The translations under genes and the position numbers were made by a program. Source: Bythopirellula polymerisocia (lineage in GTDB: Bacteria; Planctomycetota; Planctomycetia; Pirellulales; Lacipirellulaceae). From it: a stretch of 64,000 nt of DNA. Of this stretch, positions 34,732 through 44,043 are shown in pieces (position 1 is the stretch's first letter; every line of letters begins with the position of its first letter). The DNA lies in assembly GCF_007860015.1 (NCBI RefSeq), contig NZ_SJPS01000002.1, positions 558,898 through 622,897 on the forward strand, in the 5' to 3' direction. The notes under the pieces are model-generated. The model saw nothing but the letters and a program-made list of their open reading frames with translations, searched no databases and had not been told where the DNA came from.

Positions 34732-35862
34732 ATGAAGTCAACTCTGGTACTAATCAGTTTGCTCACTCTGCTGGCGATTCCGGTCGTCGCAGCACCTCAG
34801 ACTCCAACTGATCTCGGTCAATACTCAGATCTGATCCCACGACATCTACTAAGCCTCTTGCATGCCCCGGAGGTCCACAAAGAATTGGGTTTGACGAACG
34901 AGCAAGTGAAAGATTTGGAAGGGCTCTTCTCGGAAATCGACGGTCGCTGGTTCGCTGCGCGAATCCTGCCGCGCGATCAACAGTCGACAATTGTCACTGA
35001 ATTGGAGGGCAAAGTCTGGAATTGGTTTGATAAGCATACCAAGCCTGACCAGCAACAGCGGCTACAACAACTCGAGTACTATTCACAAGCGGGACGCATG
35101 TTGTTGCGACCCGATCTTGCCAAACAGATCGAATTGCAAGCCGCTGAGCAAGCAAGTCTTGCCGAGTTGGCCAGGGATGTCCAAGCTGCTGAACAGAACT
35201 TGCAAAACACCCAATACGGCGATCCGAAGATCCCCGAGCTTCAATCCGAACTCAAAAAAGCAGCTGAGGCGGAGCGGGCAGGACTGACCCAGTACCTAAC
35301 CACCTCGCAAAAAGAACAACTCAGCAAGATTCTCGGCGAAGCGTTCGATACGACGAAACTCAAACGCATCTATCCCATGGCGCCGGAATTCGTCAGCGTC
35401 AAATACTGGATCAATTCAGCACCGCTGAAGTTGGCCGAATTGCGTGGCAAAGTCGTTTTGGTTCATTTTTACGCCTTTCAGTGCCACAACTGTCACGCCA
35501 ATTTTGGAATCTATCAACGCTGGTACCAAGAGCTGACCGACAAGGGGGTGGCGGTCGTCGGCATTCAAACGCCTGAAACGAGTCTTGAACGGGATCCCCA
35601 AGCGGTCAAAGAAGCTGCCCGAGAGAGAGGCCTCTATTTTCCGATCATGATCGACTTGGAATCAGAGAACTGGAAGGTTTGGGGTAACACCATGTGGCCG
35701 ACCGTCTACGTCGTCGACAAAAATGGCTACATTCGTCACTGGTGGCAAGGCGAATTGAACTGGAAAGGTGCAACTAGCGACAAAGTTATCGAAGACCTAG
35801 TCGACGACCTGCTTGCCGAAAGCGAACAGAATGAAAGTTCTGAAATCACAAGCTCCAAATGA
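34732..35862 (+). CDS. Exported TlpA/redoxin-type thiol-disulfide protein with long helical N-domain
   Basis: 376 residues. Signal peptide 1-21. Residues about 25-205 are mainly helical, Gln/Leu/Glu-rich, with a coiled-coil-like part, and may resemble the helical N-part of other planctomycete redoxins. The thioredoxin-like domain (about 215-360) has C-H-N-C (Cys251, Cys254) in H-F-Y-A-F-Q-C-H-N-C, the cis-Pro loop W-P-T-V-Y-V-V-D near 322, and an R-G-K-V-V-L-V-H strand. It therefore looks redox-active. TlpA-like proteins reduce disulfides outside the cytoplasm, for example in cytochrome c maturation. The substrate here is unknown. Confidence 0.87.
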   Translation: MKSTLVLISLLTLLAIPVVAAPQTPTDLGQYSDLIPRHLLSLLHAPEVHKELGLTNEQVKDLEGLFSEIDGRWFAARILPRDQQSTIVTELEGKVWNWFDKHTKPDQQQRLQQLEYYSQAGRMLLRPDLAKQIELQAAEQASLAELARDVQAAEQNLQNTQYGDPKIPELQSELKKAAEAERAGLTQYLTTSQKEQLSKILGEAFDTTKLKRIYPMAPEFVSVKYWINSAPLKLAELRGKVVLVHFYAFQCHNCHANFGIYQRWYQELTDKGVAVVGIQTPETSLERDPQAVKEAARERGLYFPIMIDLESENWKVWGNTMWPTVYVVDKNGYIRHWWQGELNWKGATSDKVIEDLVDDLLAESEQNESSEITSSK

Positions 35863-35924
35863 AAAGACTTGGCTTTTTCGTGAGTCGAACTTCGGGGCAA
35901 AAAAGGTCCGTTGGCAATGGCAAG

Positions 35925-37856
35925 TCAGCGAATGAAGGGAAAGATACGGGGGATCAGCGTGAGCGCCGTCACTGTCAAGATCAAAGCCAAAGGCCAACCT
36001 GCTCGCCAATAATCCCGGGGGTGATACCCGCCGGGGCCCATCACCATTAGGTTGGTCTGGTAGCCGATCGGGGTAACAAAACTCAAGCTGGCAGCCATTG
36101 TGACTGCAACAATAAACGGCCTCGGATCGTACCCGGCGACGATTGCTAGGTTTACCGCAACGGGGATCATGGTAGTAGCAACCGCCACATTAGTGATCGA
36201 CTCGGTAAAAAGCTGCGCCATGACATAGGTCAAGGCAAGTAAGAAATAGGGTTTCCATGTATCATTCACTCCGAGTGTCGTAGCACCATCCACCATTGTG
36301 CTAGCCAGCCACCTCGCAGCTCCACTCTGATCAAGTGCTTCTCCAAGTGCCAGGGCTGCCGCGATCGTTAACAAAACCTGTAAGTCGATTGCTGTACGGG
36401 CTTCCGAGGTGGTCATGCATCGGGTAACAATCATCAGCAGCACGACTGTGATCGCTGCAATTGAGTGAACATCTCTGGCTGAAAAGTTGCCCCATGCCAG
36501 CAGGTCGGGCTTCAGACTGCTCAGAGTCAGCCAACCAATTAGTCCTACAAATAGGATTGCCGCGAGTAGTGCGCGATCATGTCGGCGTGCTGTGGTTGCC
36601 CCTACACTGCTGACCAAATAAAAGTCGCGACTGTGCCGATGGGCACCCACAAACTCATTGCGGGTCTGCAAGAGAAGCGTGTCTCCCGGTTCAAGGCGAA
36701 CGTTTCCCACCTTGTTTGTCAGCCTTTCACCATTGCGATGCACGGCCACCACAGCCGCATTGTAGAGCTTTCGAAAATCGGCATCTCGGATAGTGAGTCC
36801 GATCAGTGGTGATGTGGACGAAAGCACGGCCTCACTCAATTGCCGATGGGTCCGCTCTGAGGGTGTCGTCTCAAACGTCGAATCGACTGCGGGGACCAAT
36901 CCCGGAATTCGTTCCAGATCCGCGATAGTAGTCACTACTCCCGTGAAGACCAAATGATCGCCCGATTGTATTTTGTCTTGGGGACTCACAGGGGTAATAG
37001 TCTCACCACCACGGTCGATTTCGATAAGGAACAAACCTGGAAGATTCCGCAACCCTGCATTCTGAACGCTCTTTCCGATCAACGGACATTTTTCTTCTAC
37101 GTGCATTTCGACCAGATACTCTCGATGCTTTTCGCCAAACTGCTCGAGTAGTTCGGATCGATCCGGTAATCTGCGAGGAATCACGAACAGCATATAGCCG
37201 ATCGCCACTAGAGCCACGGGTACTCCCACCGCAGTAATCTCAAAAAAAGTAAGCTCGCCAATTCGTTCTTTGATCTCGGGAGAGTAAATCCCTTCTTTCA
37301 CCATCGCAGCCAATCTGCCGTTAATCACGAGCGTTGTGCTGGTACCGATAAGTGTGCAGACTCCTCCAGCGATCGTTAGATAACTAAGTGGAATCAGCAG
37401 CCGAGAGGGGGAGATGTTGCGTTGTCGACACCAGTCAACTACCACCGGGGCCATCATCGCTACCAGAGGGGTATTGAGAATAAAGGCCGAAGAAGGAACG
37501 ACGGCCGCTGCCAATCGGAATAACGCACTTCGCTCCGTAGTAGCACTACCAAGCAACCGGTTGCCAATCCAGTCCAAGGCCCCTGTCGATCTCAGTCCGG
37601 CTGAAGCAGCGAACAACGCTGCGATCAACACGACTGCCTTGTTCGAAAACCCAGCTAACGCGCGGCTGGGAGTCAACACGCCGGTAAGTGTCAGCACTAC
37701 CAAGCCCGAGAGGAACAGTAAGTCAATCGGTACAACCCGCTTGCGCTGCATGGCCAAGAAAATCGCCACCGTCGTGAATATGGCAATCTTCCCGTCGAAC
37801 GAGAGCGAGGGCGCCTGAGCTAAAATCAACGGCCATTCAAACACACAAAAGTCCAA
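35925..37856 (-). CDS. SLC13/DASS-family permease with two RCK_C domains
   Basis: 643 residues from a TTG at 37856 (no better start seen; GTG 37844 is an alternative). Ten or more membrane helices: an N-terminal half (about 15-210) with S-S-A-F-I-L-N-T-P-L-V-A-M-M-A-P and I-G-T-S-T-T-L-V-I-N, then two cytosolic TrkA-C/RCK_C domains (about 220-290 and 310-380), then the C-terminal half with I-T-N-V-A-V-A-T-T-M-I-P and T-P-I-G-Y-Q-T-N. The duplicated S/T-N-T/V motifs fit Na-coupled anion or dicarboxylate/sulfate carriers of the SLC13/DASS family (SulP-independent sulfate permease type). The ion or ligand sensed by the RCK_C domains is unknown. It stands convergent with the redoxin gene. Confidence 0.92.
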   Translation of the reverse strand: MDFCVFEWPLILAQAPSLSFDGKIAIFTTVAIFLAMQRKRVVPIDLLFLSGLVVLTLTGVLTPSRALAGFSNKAVVLIAALFAASAGLRSTGALDWIGNRLLGSATTERSALFRLAAAVVPSSAFILNTPLVAMMAPVVVDWCRQRNISPSRLLIPLSYLTIAGGVCTLIGTSTTLVINGRLAAMVKEGIYSPEIKERIGELTFFEITAVGVPVALVAIGYMLFVIPRRLPDRSELLEQFGEKHREYLVEMHVEEKCPLIGKSVQNAGLRNLPGLFLIEIDRGGETITPVSPQDKIQSGDHLVFTGVVTTIADLERIPGLVPAVDSTFETTPSERTHRQLSEAVLSSTSPLIGLTIRDADFRKLYNAAVVAVHRNGERLTNKVGNVRLEPGDTLLLQTRNEFVGAHRHSRDFYLVSSVGATTARRHDRALLAAILFVGLIGWLTLSSLKPDLLAWGNFSARDVHSIAAITVVLLMIVTRCMTTSEARTAIDLQVLLTIAAALALGEALDQSGAARWLASTMVDGATTLGVNDTWKPYFLLALTYVMAQLFTESITNVAVATTMIPVAVNLAIVAGYDPRPFIVAVTMAASLSFVTPIGYQTNLMVMGPGGYHPRDYWRAGWPLALILTVTALTLIPRIFPFIR

Positions 37857-38328
37857 TTCTTGTCAGAAGCTTAGGGTTGCCCATTCCGAGAACAAAATGC
37901 CACACAGGTGTCCAAAATGCCATCCCAGACCCAGGAGGAACAGAAAAATGGCCTATGGCTTAATCCGCATGACTATATTGAATGTGCCTCTCGCGACTGG
38001 TCTGTCGCAAAACCGAAAGCAGCGAATCGGGGCAATTATGCTGCTAGTCAGCCCAAAACTACAACCCAGAAATGCAGATCGTAGCGATTCTCCTGTGAAA
38101 TTTTGCCTCACTTGGCTACCCAGAGGAATCCTCAAGCCGAAATATCTCGACTTATTCTGCCCAATTTCTTGTGGCAGATCGAATTCAGTCAGCTTAAACT
38201 AAGAGTAGTTGGAGATTCATAGCTGATCTGCGCTCTGTGTCAGGGGGGAGTTTCCCTGCCCCGCGTGGGTTGCACCAACGGAACAGATCCAGGCACCTTC
38301 GCCGAAGTTACAGAACGGGAGCGCTTCA
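37857..38328. other. Divergent intergenic region
   Basis: About 470 bases with no supported gene. Promoters for the permease (leftward) and the large VWA protein (rightward) are expected. GGGAG lies nine bases before the ATG at 38329. Confidence 0.45.
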
Positions 38329-41300
38329 ATGCGTAAGTATCCATTAATTGCAGCCTGCTTGTTTGTTACGACGATCTTGATCGGCTCAAAGGCTAATTCA
38401 GCCATAGCCGCGGACTCGTCACGAATGATCACCTATGAGCACGAGGGCCAGACTGCATACGCAGTAAGTCTCATGGCCGACATGCCACAAAAGGAAGTTG
38501 AACGGTCAGCGGTTGTGGTCTTGTTTGACACTTCGGCCAGCCAACAGGGTGAGTACCGAGAATCAGCACTCGCAGCACTCGACACCTTACTCGCTGGTTT
38601 GCGTCCAACTGATAAGGTCGAACTCATGGGTGTCGATCTCGATACCAATCGACTTACTAAGGCTTTCGTAGCGCCCCAGAGCGCAGAAATGCAAGCCGCC
38701 GTCGCAGAGCTTCGCAGGCAGGTCCCGCTGGGCTCAACTGATATGGTTGCAGCCCTTACCAAAGCCGTCGGGCAATTGAACTCCGTGGATGGCGTCCAAC
38801 GATCTATTATTTACATCGGTGACGGAATCAGCACTGCCAATTTACTCGACACCCCAACCCTCAAAAAAGCAATCGACCAGCTTCGAGCGACTCAGGCGAG
38901 TGTATCAAGCTTCGCAGTCGGGCCACGACTCGATTCGCAACTCTTGGCCGTTCTTGCGAACCAAAGCGGTGGCAATCTCACTATCCAACAAAACGAAGGT
39001 GACCTGATTCGCAACGCACAGTTAGCTGGCAAAGACCTAATTGCCACCATCAATGGAAAAGTAATGTGGCCAACTGAAGCCCAACTCCCCCCGGAAATGG
39101 GACAATACTATCCTTCCGCAGTGCCTCCACTGAGGTCCGATCGGGACACAATAATTGTTGGGTCAACTACCGACCAAATGCCAGCTTCACTCGATGTTGA
39201 AATCAAAGCTGGCAATGAGGCTTTCAAATGGAGCGTAGCGCCCGAGGAAACTTCGGACGACAATGCCTTTCTGACGGAAGTTATCGAGATCGCTAAACCT
39301 GATCAGGGACTTTCATTGCCGACGGTTGGTTCGAACGGCCTCAGAGACGTTGCTCGCATGATCGGTGCACGCTTAGACGGATTCACTCAAGTTGCACAGC
39401 GTGCAGCCGCCATGGGTGACCACAAATCTGCCCGTCGCATTGCCAAAGCTGTCCTCCGGAGCGACCCGGGGAACGTGCAAGCTCGGACCGTACAGAACTT
39501 TGTCGAAAGCGAAGTGCCCATTGAAGATGAAACCATCATTTATCCCCAAGAAGAGTATGTCGTAGAACCTGGAGTTCCACTCTCGGGAGACATCACGCTC
39601 GTGCAACCCAATGAGGAACTACTTGGACCTATGTCCCGTGATGGCGAATTTCTTGACCAAGTCGAGCAAGAACGCCGTGTTTATGCAGACATGCTTAGTA
39701 AAGAAATACAGAACGTCGTCATCAATGCGCGATCAGGCATGTCAGCAGACCCTCAGAGCACGATCCAAGACTTGAAACTGGCCTTAGAGAGCGTGCAACG
39801 GGCTGTGGATCTATCTCCGGAAAAACGAGCCGAATTACTAGGCAAATTGAAGTCGACTCTTGCAGAAGCACGCCATCAGGCCTTCTTGAAGGACGAGATT
39901 GATCGCGAACGCGAAGAATCATTGGCCGCGGCCCGTGAGAGCAAGCTAATCAACGATCGACTTGAACAGCGCATTGAACGTCAGAAACAACTCATGGAGA
40001 GATTCAGTGCGCTGATCGACGAAAAGCGATATCTGGAAGCTAAAGAGGTCGCCCAAGTTGTGGAAGAAATTGATCCCGATGGCGTAACACCACGCGTAGC
40101 GAGTCTCTACGCAACCTTCAAGCGACACCACTATTTGCAAGCCGTTACCAGAGCTGCGCGTTGGCAAGGATTCTTTGACACGATGTATCAGAATGAACTT
40201 TCAAGCATTCCGTTCCCAGACGATCCTCCAATCATCTATCCCGATGCAGAAGAGTGGGAAGCTCTCACAGCTCGTCGCAAGAAATACGCTTCGGTGGATT
40301 TGAGTGCACGGAGTAAGGCTGAAGAACAAATCGAGTCGGCACTCCGTGAACCTCTCAAAGCTCCACTTCAATACGAAGATCAACCCCTGAACGAAGTGAT
40401 TAATACCCTTCAGGAAGAGTACGACATTCCCATCATCTTTGACAATGCGGCTCTGGATGAAGTAGCGATTAGTCCCGATACGGAAGTCACAATCAATTTG
40501 CGTAGTATTTCACTCCGCTCGGCATTGAATCTGCTGTTGCGTCAACCTGGCCTGGAAGATCTTACGTATACGATTGATGAAGAAGTGCTGTTGATCACGA
40601 CAGAAGAAAAAGCTAACGAGTCTCTGAAGGTCAAGGTTTATCCCGTGGCCGATTTGGTACTTCCCATCCAGAATGCAGGCCTTACAGGAGTCGGTTCCAG
40701 TGGTGGCGGCATGGGTGGCGGCATGGGTGGCGGCATGGGTGGTGGTATGGGCGGTGGTATGGGCGGTGGCATGGGTGGTGGCATGGGAGGTGGCGGTGGT
40801 GGCATGGGAGGTGGCGGCGGCGGTGGATTCTTTAACGTCGGTGATGAACTGACCAAGAAACCAGATCAGGTATTACAGCCAAACGAAGAAACAGCCGTCT
40901 CCTCGAAAGACAGTGTCTCTTCGAGTAAACCCGAGAGTGCGAATAAAGTGGATTGGCAACTGCGATTCGCGAACGAGCAGTTGGATGCAGTCGAAGTGCG
41001 CCAGATCGCCCGCGACTTAATGAAAAAGGACAATCCAGCTGAAACGATCGACATGATTCAAGCAGCGATCCAACACGGACAATCCCAACCATGGATGTAT
41101 GAAACCTTGGGGATTGCGATGGAATTGGATGGCCGCCCCAAAAGTGAAATTGAGCGGGCTGTGATGTCGGCTTGCGATTTTAGCACTTCTCCTGACCAGC
41201 TGTTGTTGATCGCCCAGTACCTGTCGCATATCGATTTGGATTCGCGCGCACTGGACGTCTATCGCCAGATTACCAAGTTGCCTGGACTCCATCCCGAGGC

Positions 41301-42300
41301 GTATGCCCTTGGTTTGCAAACGGCGCAACGCGTTGATGATTCCGCAGGGATTCGCTGGGCAACCGTGGGAATTCTTGAGAATTCTTGGCCCAGCGATCAG
41401 CAACACGTCTATGACACGGCTTTCCGAGTTGCCAAAGCCACTCTCGAAGCGATGGAGAAAAATAGTGATCCACTCTATGCCGAGTACCGAGAACAATGCG
41501 AGAAAGCCTTGTCTCGTGATGTGGTCATAAAAGTTACTTGGTCGGGTGATGCAGACATCGACTTGATCGTCGAAGAACCTGGTGGCACGGTGTGCTCACT
41601 CCAGCAACCACGCACACCAGGGGGTGGAGTTTGCAGCGGTGATATTTCTCCTGAGGACGATACTCCCGAACGTGCCTCATCGTTTACCGAAACCTACACT
41701 TGTGCCCAAGCGTTCCCAGGCACATACCGTGCTCGCTTGCGGAAAATAGATGGCGACGTTGTCGCCGACAAAGTTATCGTCGATATTTACAAGCATTACG
41801 GCACTGATCGCCAGGCTCATGAACGGCAACACGTCAAAATACAAGACGATTCTGACTCCATGGCAGTCTTTGAACTTGAAGATGGTCGCCGTCTGGAATC
41901 ACTCGAGGATCAGCAATTACAAATTGCTGTAGGCCGTCAACAGGCGCTCAGCCAGTCAGTCTTAGCCCAGCAATTGGGGGGATTCTCTGATCCCCGGATC
42001 GCTGCCCTACGTGGGGCGGGTGGCGACAACAACTTGGCTCGTCGAATGGCCTTGGCAGGCCAGATCGGTGCCGTCGGATTCCAGCCAATCATTCAAGTAC
42101 TTCCGGACGGCGTCCAGATGACCGCCACAGCGGTAGTTTCTGCAGACCGTCGCTACGTGCGAGTTTCAGCCACTCCTTCGTTCACTGGTATCGGAAACGT
42201 GCAGAACTTCAGCTTTGCTTCCCAAGTGCAATCGGGAGGTGCCGGCGGCGGTGGTATCGGCGGTGGTGGCGGTGGCGGCGGTGGTGGTGGCGGAATCTAG
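38329..42300 (+). CDS. Giant exported VWA / STN / Gly-Met-rich / DUF2135-like protein
   Basis: 1323 residues. Signal peptide 1-28. A VWA domain (about 58-230) has a MIDAS-like D-T-S-A-S (68-72) and S-T-D-M near 145. Helical linker and coiled-coil parts follow (about 340-660). A secretin/TonB-type STN domain sits at about 678-765 (P-L-N-E-V-I-N-T-L ... V-T-I-N-L-R-S-I-S-L-R-S-A-L). A Gly-Met run (about 791-833) is encoded by a 12-base repeat. Then a TPR-like part (about 860-1050), a DUF2135-like domain (V-T-W-S-G-D-A-D-I-D-L, about 1070-1180), and a C-terminal part resembling the end of secretins (V-L-P-D-G-V-Q-M ... S-A-D-R-R-Y-V-R-V), closed by a Gly tail. It probably builds an envelope-associated platform. 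Alone, convergent with rph. Confidence 0.85.
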   Translation: MRKYPLIAACLFVTTILIGSKANSAIAADSSRMITYEHEGQTAYAVSLMADMPQKEVERSAVVVLFDTSASQQGEYRESALAALDTLLAGLRPTDKVELMGVDLDTNRLTKAFVAPQSAEMQAAVAELRRQVPLGSTDMVAALTKAVGQLNSVDGVQRSIIYIGDGISTANLLDTPTLKKAIDQLRATQASVSSFAVGPRLDSQLLAVLANQSGGNLTIQQNEGDLIRNAQLAGKDLIATINGKVMWPTEAQLPPEMGQYYPSAVPPLRSDRDTIIVGSTTDQMPASLDVEIKAGNEAFKWSVAPEETSDDNAFLTEVIEIAKPDQGLSLPTVGSNGLRDVARMIGARLDGFTQVAQRAAAMGDHKSARRIAKAVLRSDPGNVQARTVQNFVESEVPIEDETIIYPQEEYVVEPGVPLSGDITLVQPNEELLGPMSRDGEFLDQVEQERRVYADMLSKEIQNVVINARSGMSADPQSTIQDLKLALESVQRAVDLSPEKRAELLGKLKSTLAEARHQAFLKDEIDREREESLAAARESKLINDRLEQRIERQKQLMERFSALIDEKRYLEAKEVAQVVEEIDPDGVTPRVASLYATFKRHHYLQAVTRAARWQGFFDTMYQNELSSIPFPDDPPIIYPDAEEWEALTARRKKYASVDLSARSKAEEQIESALREPLKAPLQYEDQPLNEVINTLQEEYDIPIIFDNAALDEVAISPDTEVTINLRSISLRSALNLLLRQPGLEDLTYTIDEEVLLITTEEKANESLKVKVYPVADLVLPIQNAGLTGVGSSGGGMGGGMGGGMGGGMGGGMGGGMGGGMGGGGGGMGGGGGGGFFNVGDELTKKPDQVLQPNEETAVSSKDSVSSSKPESANKVDWQLRFANEQLDAVEVRQIARDLMKKDNPAETIDMIQAAIQHGQSQPWMYETLGIAMELDGRPKSEIERAVMSACDFSTSPDQLLLIAQYLSHIDLDSRALDVYRQITKLPGLHPEAYALGLQTAQRVDDSAGIRWATVGILENSWPSDQQHVYDTAFRVAKATLEAMEKNSDPLYAEYREQCEKALSRDVVIKVTWSGDADIDLIVEEPGGTVCSLQQPRTPGGGVCSGDISPEDDTPERASSFTETYTCAQAFPGTYRARLRKIDGDVVADKVIVDIYKHYGTDRQAHERQHVKIQDDSDSMAVFELEDGRRLESLEDQQLQIAVGRQQALSQSVLAQQLGGFSDPRIAALRGAGGDNNLARRMALAGQIGAVGFQPIIQVLPDGVQMTATAVVSADRRYVRVSATPSFTGIGNVQNFSFASQVQSGGAGGGGIGGGGGGGGGGGGI
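40701..40827 (+). repeat. 12-base minisatellite coding for Gly-Gly-Gly-Met
   Basis: Imperfect tandem repeat of the unit GGTGGCGGCATG within the large VWA gene. Copies differ mostly at third codon positions, so the protein pattern is selected. Being in frame (12 bases), length changes would keep the frame. Confidence 0.9.
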
Positions 42301-42311
42301 CCTCGCCACGA

Positions 42312-43031
42312 TTAATGCTCGAGATGTTTTGCTTGAAATTGGCTGAGCTGGGTGATGCCCCGTTCTGCCAGATCAATCATGGCCAGTAGCTGAGCCTTAT
42401 CAAAGGTGGCTTCCTCGCCGGATCCTTGGACTTCGACAAATCTGCCGCGACCCGTCATCACGACATTCATGTCGACATCAGCCCGCACATCCTCAGAGTA
42501 GTCGAGGTCCAACAAGGGCTCGCCGTCGACGATTCCGACACTTACCGCTGCAATACTGTCGGTAAAGGGAAGTTGGCCGGATTGGAATTCTGGGAGGGAC
42601 CCTATTGCCTCCGCCAGAGCCACATAACCGCCGGAAATACTAGCGGTACGTGTCCCACCGTCGGCTTCGAGTACGTCGCAGTCTACCGTGATTGTGCGTT
42701 CACCGAGAGCCGCAAGATCGACTATCCCTCTTAAGCTACGACCAATCAGACGCTGGATTTCGGAGCTACGGCCATCGACCTTCCCGCTTCTATCACGCTG
42801 TTTTCGCGGAGATGTGCTCCCCGGAAGCATGTTGTATTCGGCGGTCACCCACCCCTTGCCACGTCCCTCAAGCCACGGCGGCACCTGATTCTCAATGCTG
42901 GCTGTACAAAGGACCGTGGTACTACCCGCACGAACAAGCACTTTTCCAGCAGCCGCCCCGGGCACATTGCGTTCGAGTAAAAATGTCCGCAAGGTGTCGG
43001 CGGCGCGGTTGTTTGCGCGATCAGGCATCAT
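42312..43031 (-). CDS. rph: Ribonuclease PH
   Basis: 239 residues from the ATG at 43031; an ATG at 43028 or GTG at 43037 is also possible. Full-length RNase PH: R-A-G-S-T-T-V-L-C-T-A-S near 36, G-W-V-T-A-E-Y-N-M-L-P-G near 62, R-S-S-E-I-Q-R-L-I-G-R-S-L-R near 87, and C-D-V-L-E-A-D-G-G-T-R-T-A near 116. It is a phosphate-dependent 3'-5' exonuclease that trims tRNA and rRNA 3' ends. It lies 39 bases after argF on the same strand, at the end of the arginine operon. Confidence 0.97.
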   Translation of the reverse strand: MMPDRANNRAADTLRTFLLERNVPGAAAGKVLVRAGSTTVLCTASIENQVPPWLEGRGKGWVTAEYNMLPGSTSPRKQRDRSGKVDGRSSEIQRLIGRSLRGIVDLAALGERTITVDCDVLEADGGTRTASISGGYVALAEAIGSLPEFQSGQLPFTDSIAAVSVGIVDGEPLLDLDYSEDVRADVDMNVVMTGRGRFVEVQGSGEEATFDKAQLLAMIDLAERGITQLSQFQAKHLEH

Positions 43032-43070
43032 GTTCACTTTCCGTGGGGGAAATTTTGATGAAAGAAGGGA

Positions 43071-43988
43071 TTATTTTTGTGCGGCCAATAACCATGCCAG
43101 GATTCCCTTCTGAACATGCATGCGGTTACCCGCCTGTTCGACGATTACGCTATTAGGGCTGTCCATTACTTCATCTGTAACCTCTTCACCCCGCTTGGCT
43201 GGCAAGCAATGCATAAAGAGTGCATCCGAAGGTGCTGCGGCCATCAGCTTTCCGTTCACCTGGAAAGGAGCAAAATCTTTGCGGCGTTGCTCTTGCTCCT
43301 TTTCTTGTCCCATACTTGCCCATACATCGGTGTAAACAGCATTAGCGCCGCGGACGGCCTCCACAGGATCACTGGTAAGTGTGAGGTTCATGCCGGGACA
43401 CTCTTTGCTCAAGTCGGCAATAAACTCGTCAGAAAAACCGTAGCCCTGAGGATTGGCCACTGCAAGGTGCACACCCAGCCTGCCGCAAGCAAGCGCCAGG
43501 CTGCGCGCCACATTGTTCGCATCACCTACCCAGGCAAGCTTGGACTGATTGAGTGACTTCACATGGCACTGAATTGTGTACAAATCTGCCAGCGCCTGGC
43601 ATGGATGAGCCTGATCGGTGAGCCCATTGATCACACTACAGGACGCGTACTTGGCCACTTCCTCTACGGTCGAATGCAGTTTACAGCGCATCACCAGCAC
43701 ATCGATGTACTCGCTTAGCACGCGGCTAAAATCATCGATTCGTTCCCGTTTGCCAAAACCAGCGTCGTCTCCCAACATGATGGAGGATCCCCCCATGTGG
43801 GCCATGCCGGCTTCGAAACTCACCCGCGTACGGAGTGATTGCTTCTCAAATACCAGAGCCATAACCCGTCCGGGCAAGATCGGCTCGCGAATCCCTTTAG
43901 CCAGTTTGGTTTTCAAATCGGACGTCAGCGCAAAGATTCTCTGAATCTCTTCGGTTGTTACATCACGTAAGGTTACCAGGTGTCTCAT
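43071..43988 (-). CDS. argF: Ornithine carbamoyltransferase
   Basis: 305 residues, full length. Carbamoyl phosphate motif S-L-R-T-R (51-55; Thr is replaced by Leu, as in other planctomycete enzymes as I remember them), H-P-C-Q (128-131), and the ornithine-side H-C-L-P-A near 263. It makes citrulline from ornithine and carbamoyl phosphate in arginine synthesis. Upstream, 55 bases away, is argD; downstream, 39 bases away, is rph. Confidence 0.95.
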   Translation of the reverse strand: MRHLVTLRDVTTEEIQRIFALTSDLKTKLAKGIREPILPGRVMALVFEKQSLRTRVSFEAGMAHMGGSSIMLGDDAGFGKRERIDDFSRVLSEYIDVLVMRCKLHSTVEEVAKYASCSVINGLTDQAHPCQALADLYTIQCHVKSLNQSKLAWVGDANNVARSLALACGRLGVHLAVANPQGYGFSDEFIADLSKECPGMNLTLTSDPVEAVRGANAVYTDVWASMGQEKEQEQRRKDFAPFQVNGKLMAAAPSDALFMHCLPAKRGEEVTDEVMDSPNSVIVEQAGNRMHVQKGILAWLLAAQK

Positions 43989-44043
43989 TATTGAATCCTC
44001 TTCGTCCAGTTGAGCGTTCGATTAGATTGGCCTGGGATGTGGC

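Noticed and set aside
40701..40827. Tandem repeat considered as a CRISPR array
   Set aside because: Units are 12 bases, with no spacers, and lie in frame inside a gene.
40638..40856. Proline-rich antisense open frame
   Set aside because: It is the complement of the Gly-Met minisatellite.
43823..43840. Thr to Leu change in the argF STRTR motif
   Set aside because: To my knowledge S-L-R-T-R is normal in planctomycete enzymes, so it is not evidence for a changed substrate.
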